From Peribacillus deserti (lineage in GTDB: Bacteria; Bacillota; Bacilli; Bacillales; DSM-1321), in NCBI RefSeq assembly GCF_002863585.1, contig NZ_PGUY01000031.1, forward strand, positions 53,316 through 117,315: a stretch of 64,000 nt of DNA, in the 5' to 3' direction. Under the pieces are notes generated by a model, which saw only the letters and a list, made by a program, of their open reading frames with translations, was not told the DNA's origin and did no database searches. Within the stretch, counting starts at the first letter, position 1. Every line of letters begins with the position of its first letter. This document shows positions 63,846-64,000 of the stretch, in pieces. The translations under genes were made by a program, and so were the position numbers.

Positions 63846-64000
63846 GCTGTTTTCGCAAACTTTGTTGCTATTGCACAAGGGGTTGATTTCCACTACAGGA
63901 TGCTCGCTTTCCGCGGGGCGGGCGCTGAGACTCCTCGGCTTCGCCTGTGGGGTCTCACCTGTCCCGCTGCTCCCGCAGGAGTCTCGCACCTTACGTTCCA
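63845..64000 (-). mobile_element. MITE-like interspersed element, inverted, cut by the window end
   Basis: On the plus strand it begins GGCTGTTTTCGCAAACTTTG, continues with CAAGGGGTTGATT and the GC-rich block (GCGGGGCGGGCGCTGAGACT), and runs off the window at TTACGTTCCA. Orientation matches the copy at 31713. Its first base is the last base of the upstream TAG stop. The far end and target duplication are not visible. Confidence 0.85.

Overview
The window is a stretch of a low-GC, endospore-forming Firmicute chromosome, most likely a Bacillaceae member outside the B. subtilis group. The evidence is an alpha/beta-type small acid-soluble spore protein gene, a B. subtilis-type gltC/gltAB locus, an S-box, a T-box, frequent TTG/GTG starts behind strong AAGGAG sites, and Bacillus-type GC-rich interspersed repeats. 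No rRNA, tRNA or CRISPR array was seen. The genus is inference.

Layout. 1-5404: the 3' part of a tryptophan operon, trpE(partial)-G-D-C-F-B-A, with overlapping genes and a terminator. 5.7-17.9 kb: small single-gene units (VOC protein, a secreted NlpC/P60-like protein lacking its catalytic residues, an ABC exporter, a LrgAB/CidAB pair, hydrolase, amidase, sugar isomerase-like protein, PpiB, DMT transporter, Ohr), plus a 52-bp minisatellite. 17.9-24.5 kb: a candidate structured small RNA, GNAT enzymes, an S-box-controlled MetE-like methyltransferase, an acetamidase/formamidase and an iron alcohol dehydrogenase. 25.4-31.1 kb: an accessory-looking block with an IS231-type insertion sequence (clean 11-bp target duplication), a tyrosine phenol-lyase, a T-box leader with an archaeal-type AspRS, and a decayed HD-domain gene. 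31-43.9 kb: transporters, spore protein, peptidases, a frameshifted DUF421 gene, a radical SAM SPL-family protein and a subtilase. 44.2-54.4 kb: gltC / gltA-gltB followed by a PEP carboxylase, a nitrogen-assimilation and anaplerosis cluster. 54.4-64 kb: azoreductase, DUF2512 protein, MFS, cold shock protein, a broken methyltransferase, a YfhP-like protein, DedA and an NTF2-like protein.

The strongest unexplained signal is a dispersed family of 420-740 bp elements (13347, 31713, 55435, 59708, cut by the window end at 63845, truncated at 5455). Their ends form imperfect 25-bp inverted repeats starting GGCT. Three complete copies are flanked by perfect 8-bp AT-rich direct repeats, which is the signature of non-autonomous transposons (MITEs). 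Their interiors are modular, contain a hairpin whose stem changes in a compensatory way between copies, and one copy carries a nested insert. Two copies landed on or next to a gene's stop codon. I saw no convincing new defence or biosynthetic system. The MITE family, the catalytically dead NlpC/P60 protein, the candidate RNA at 17917 and the T-box/AspRS2 locus are the parts most worth following up.
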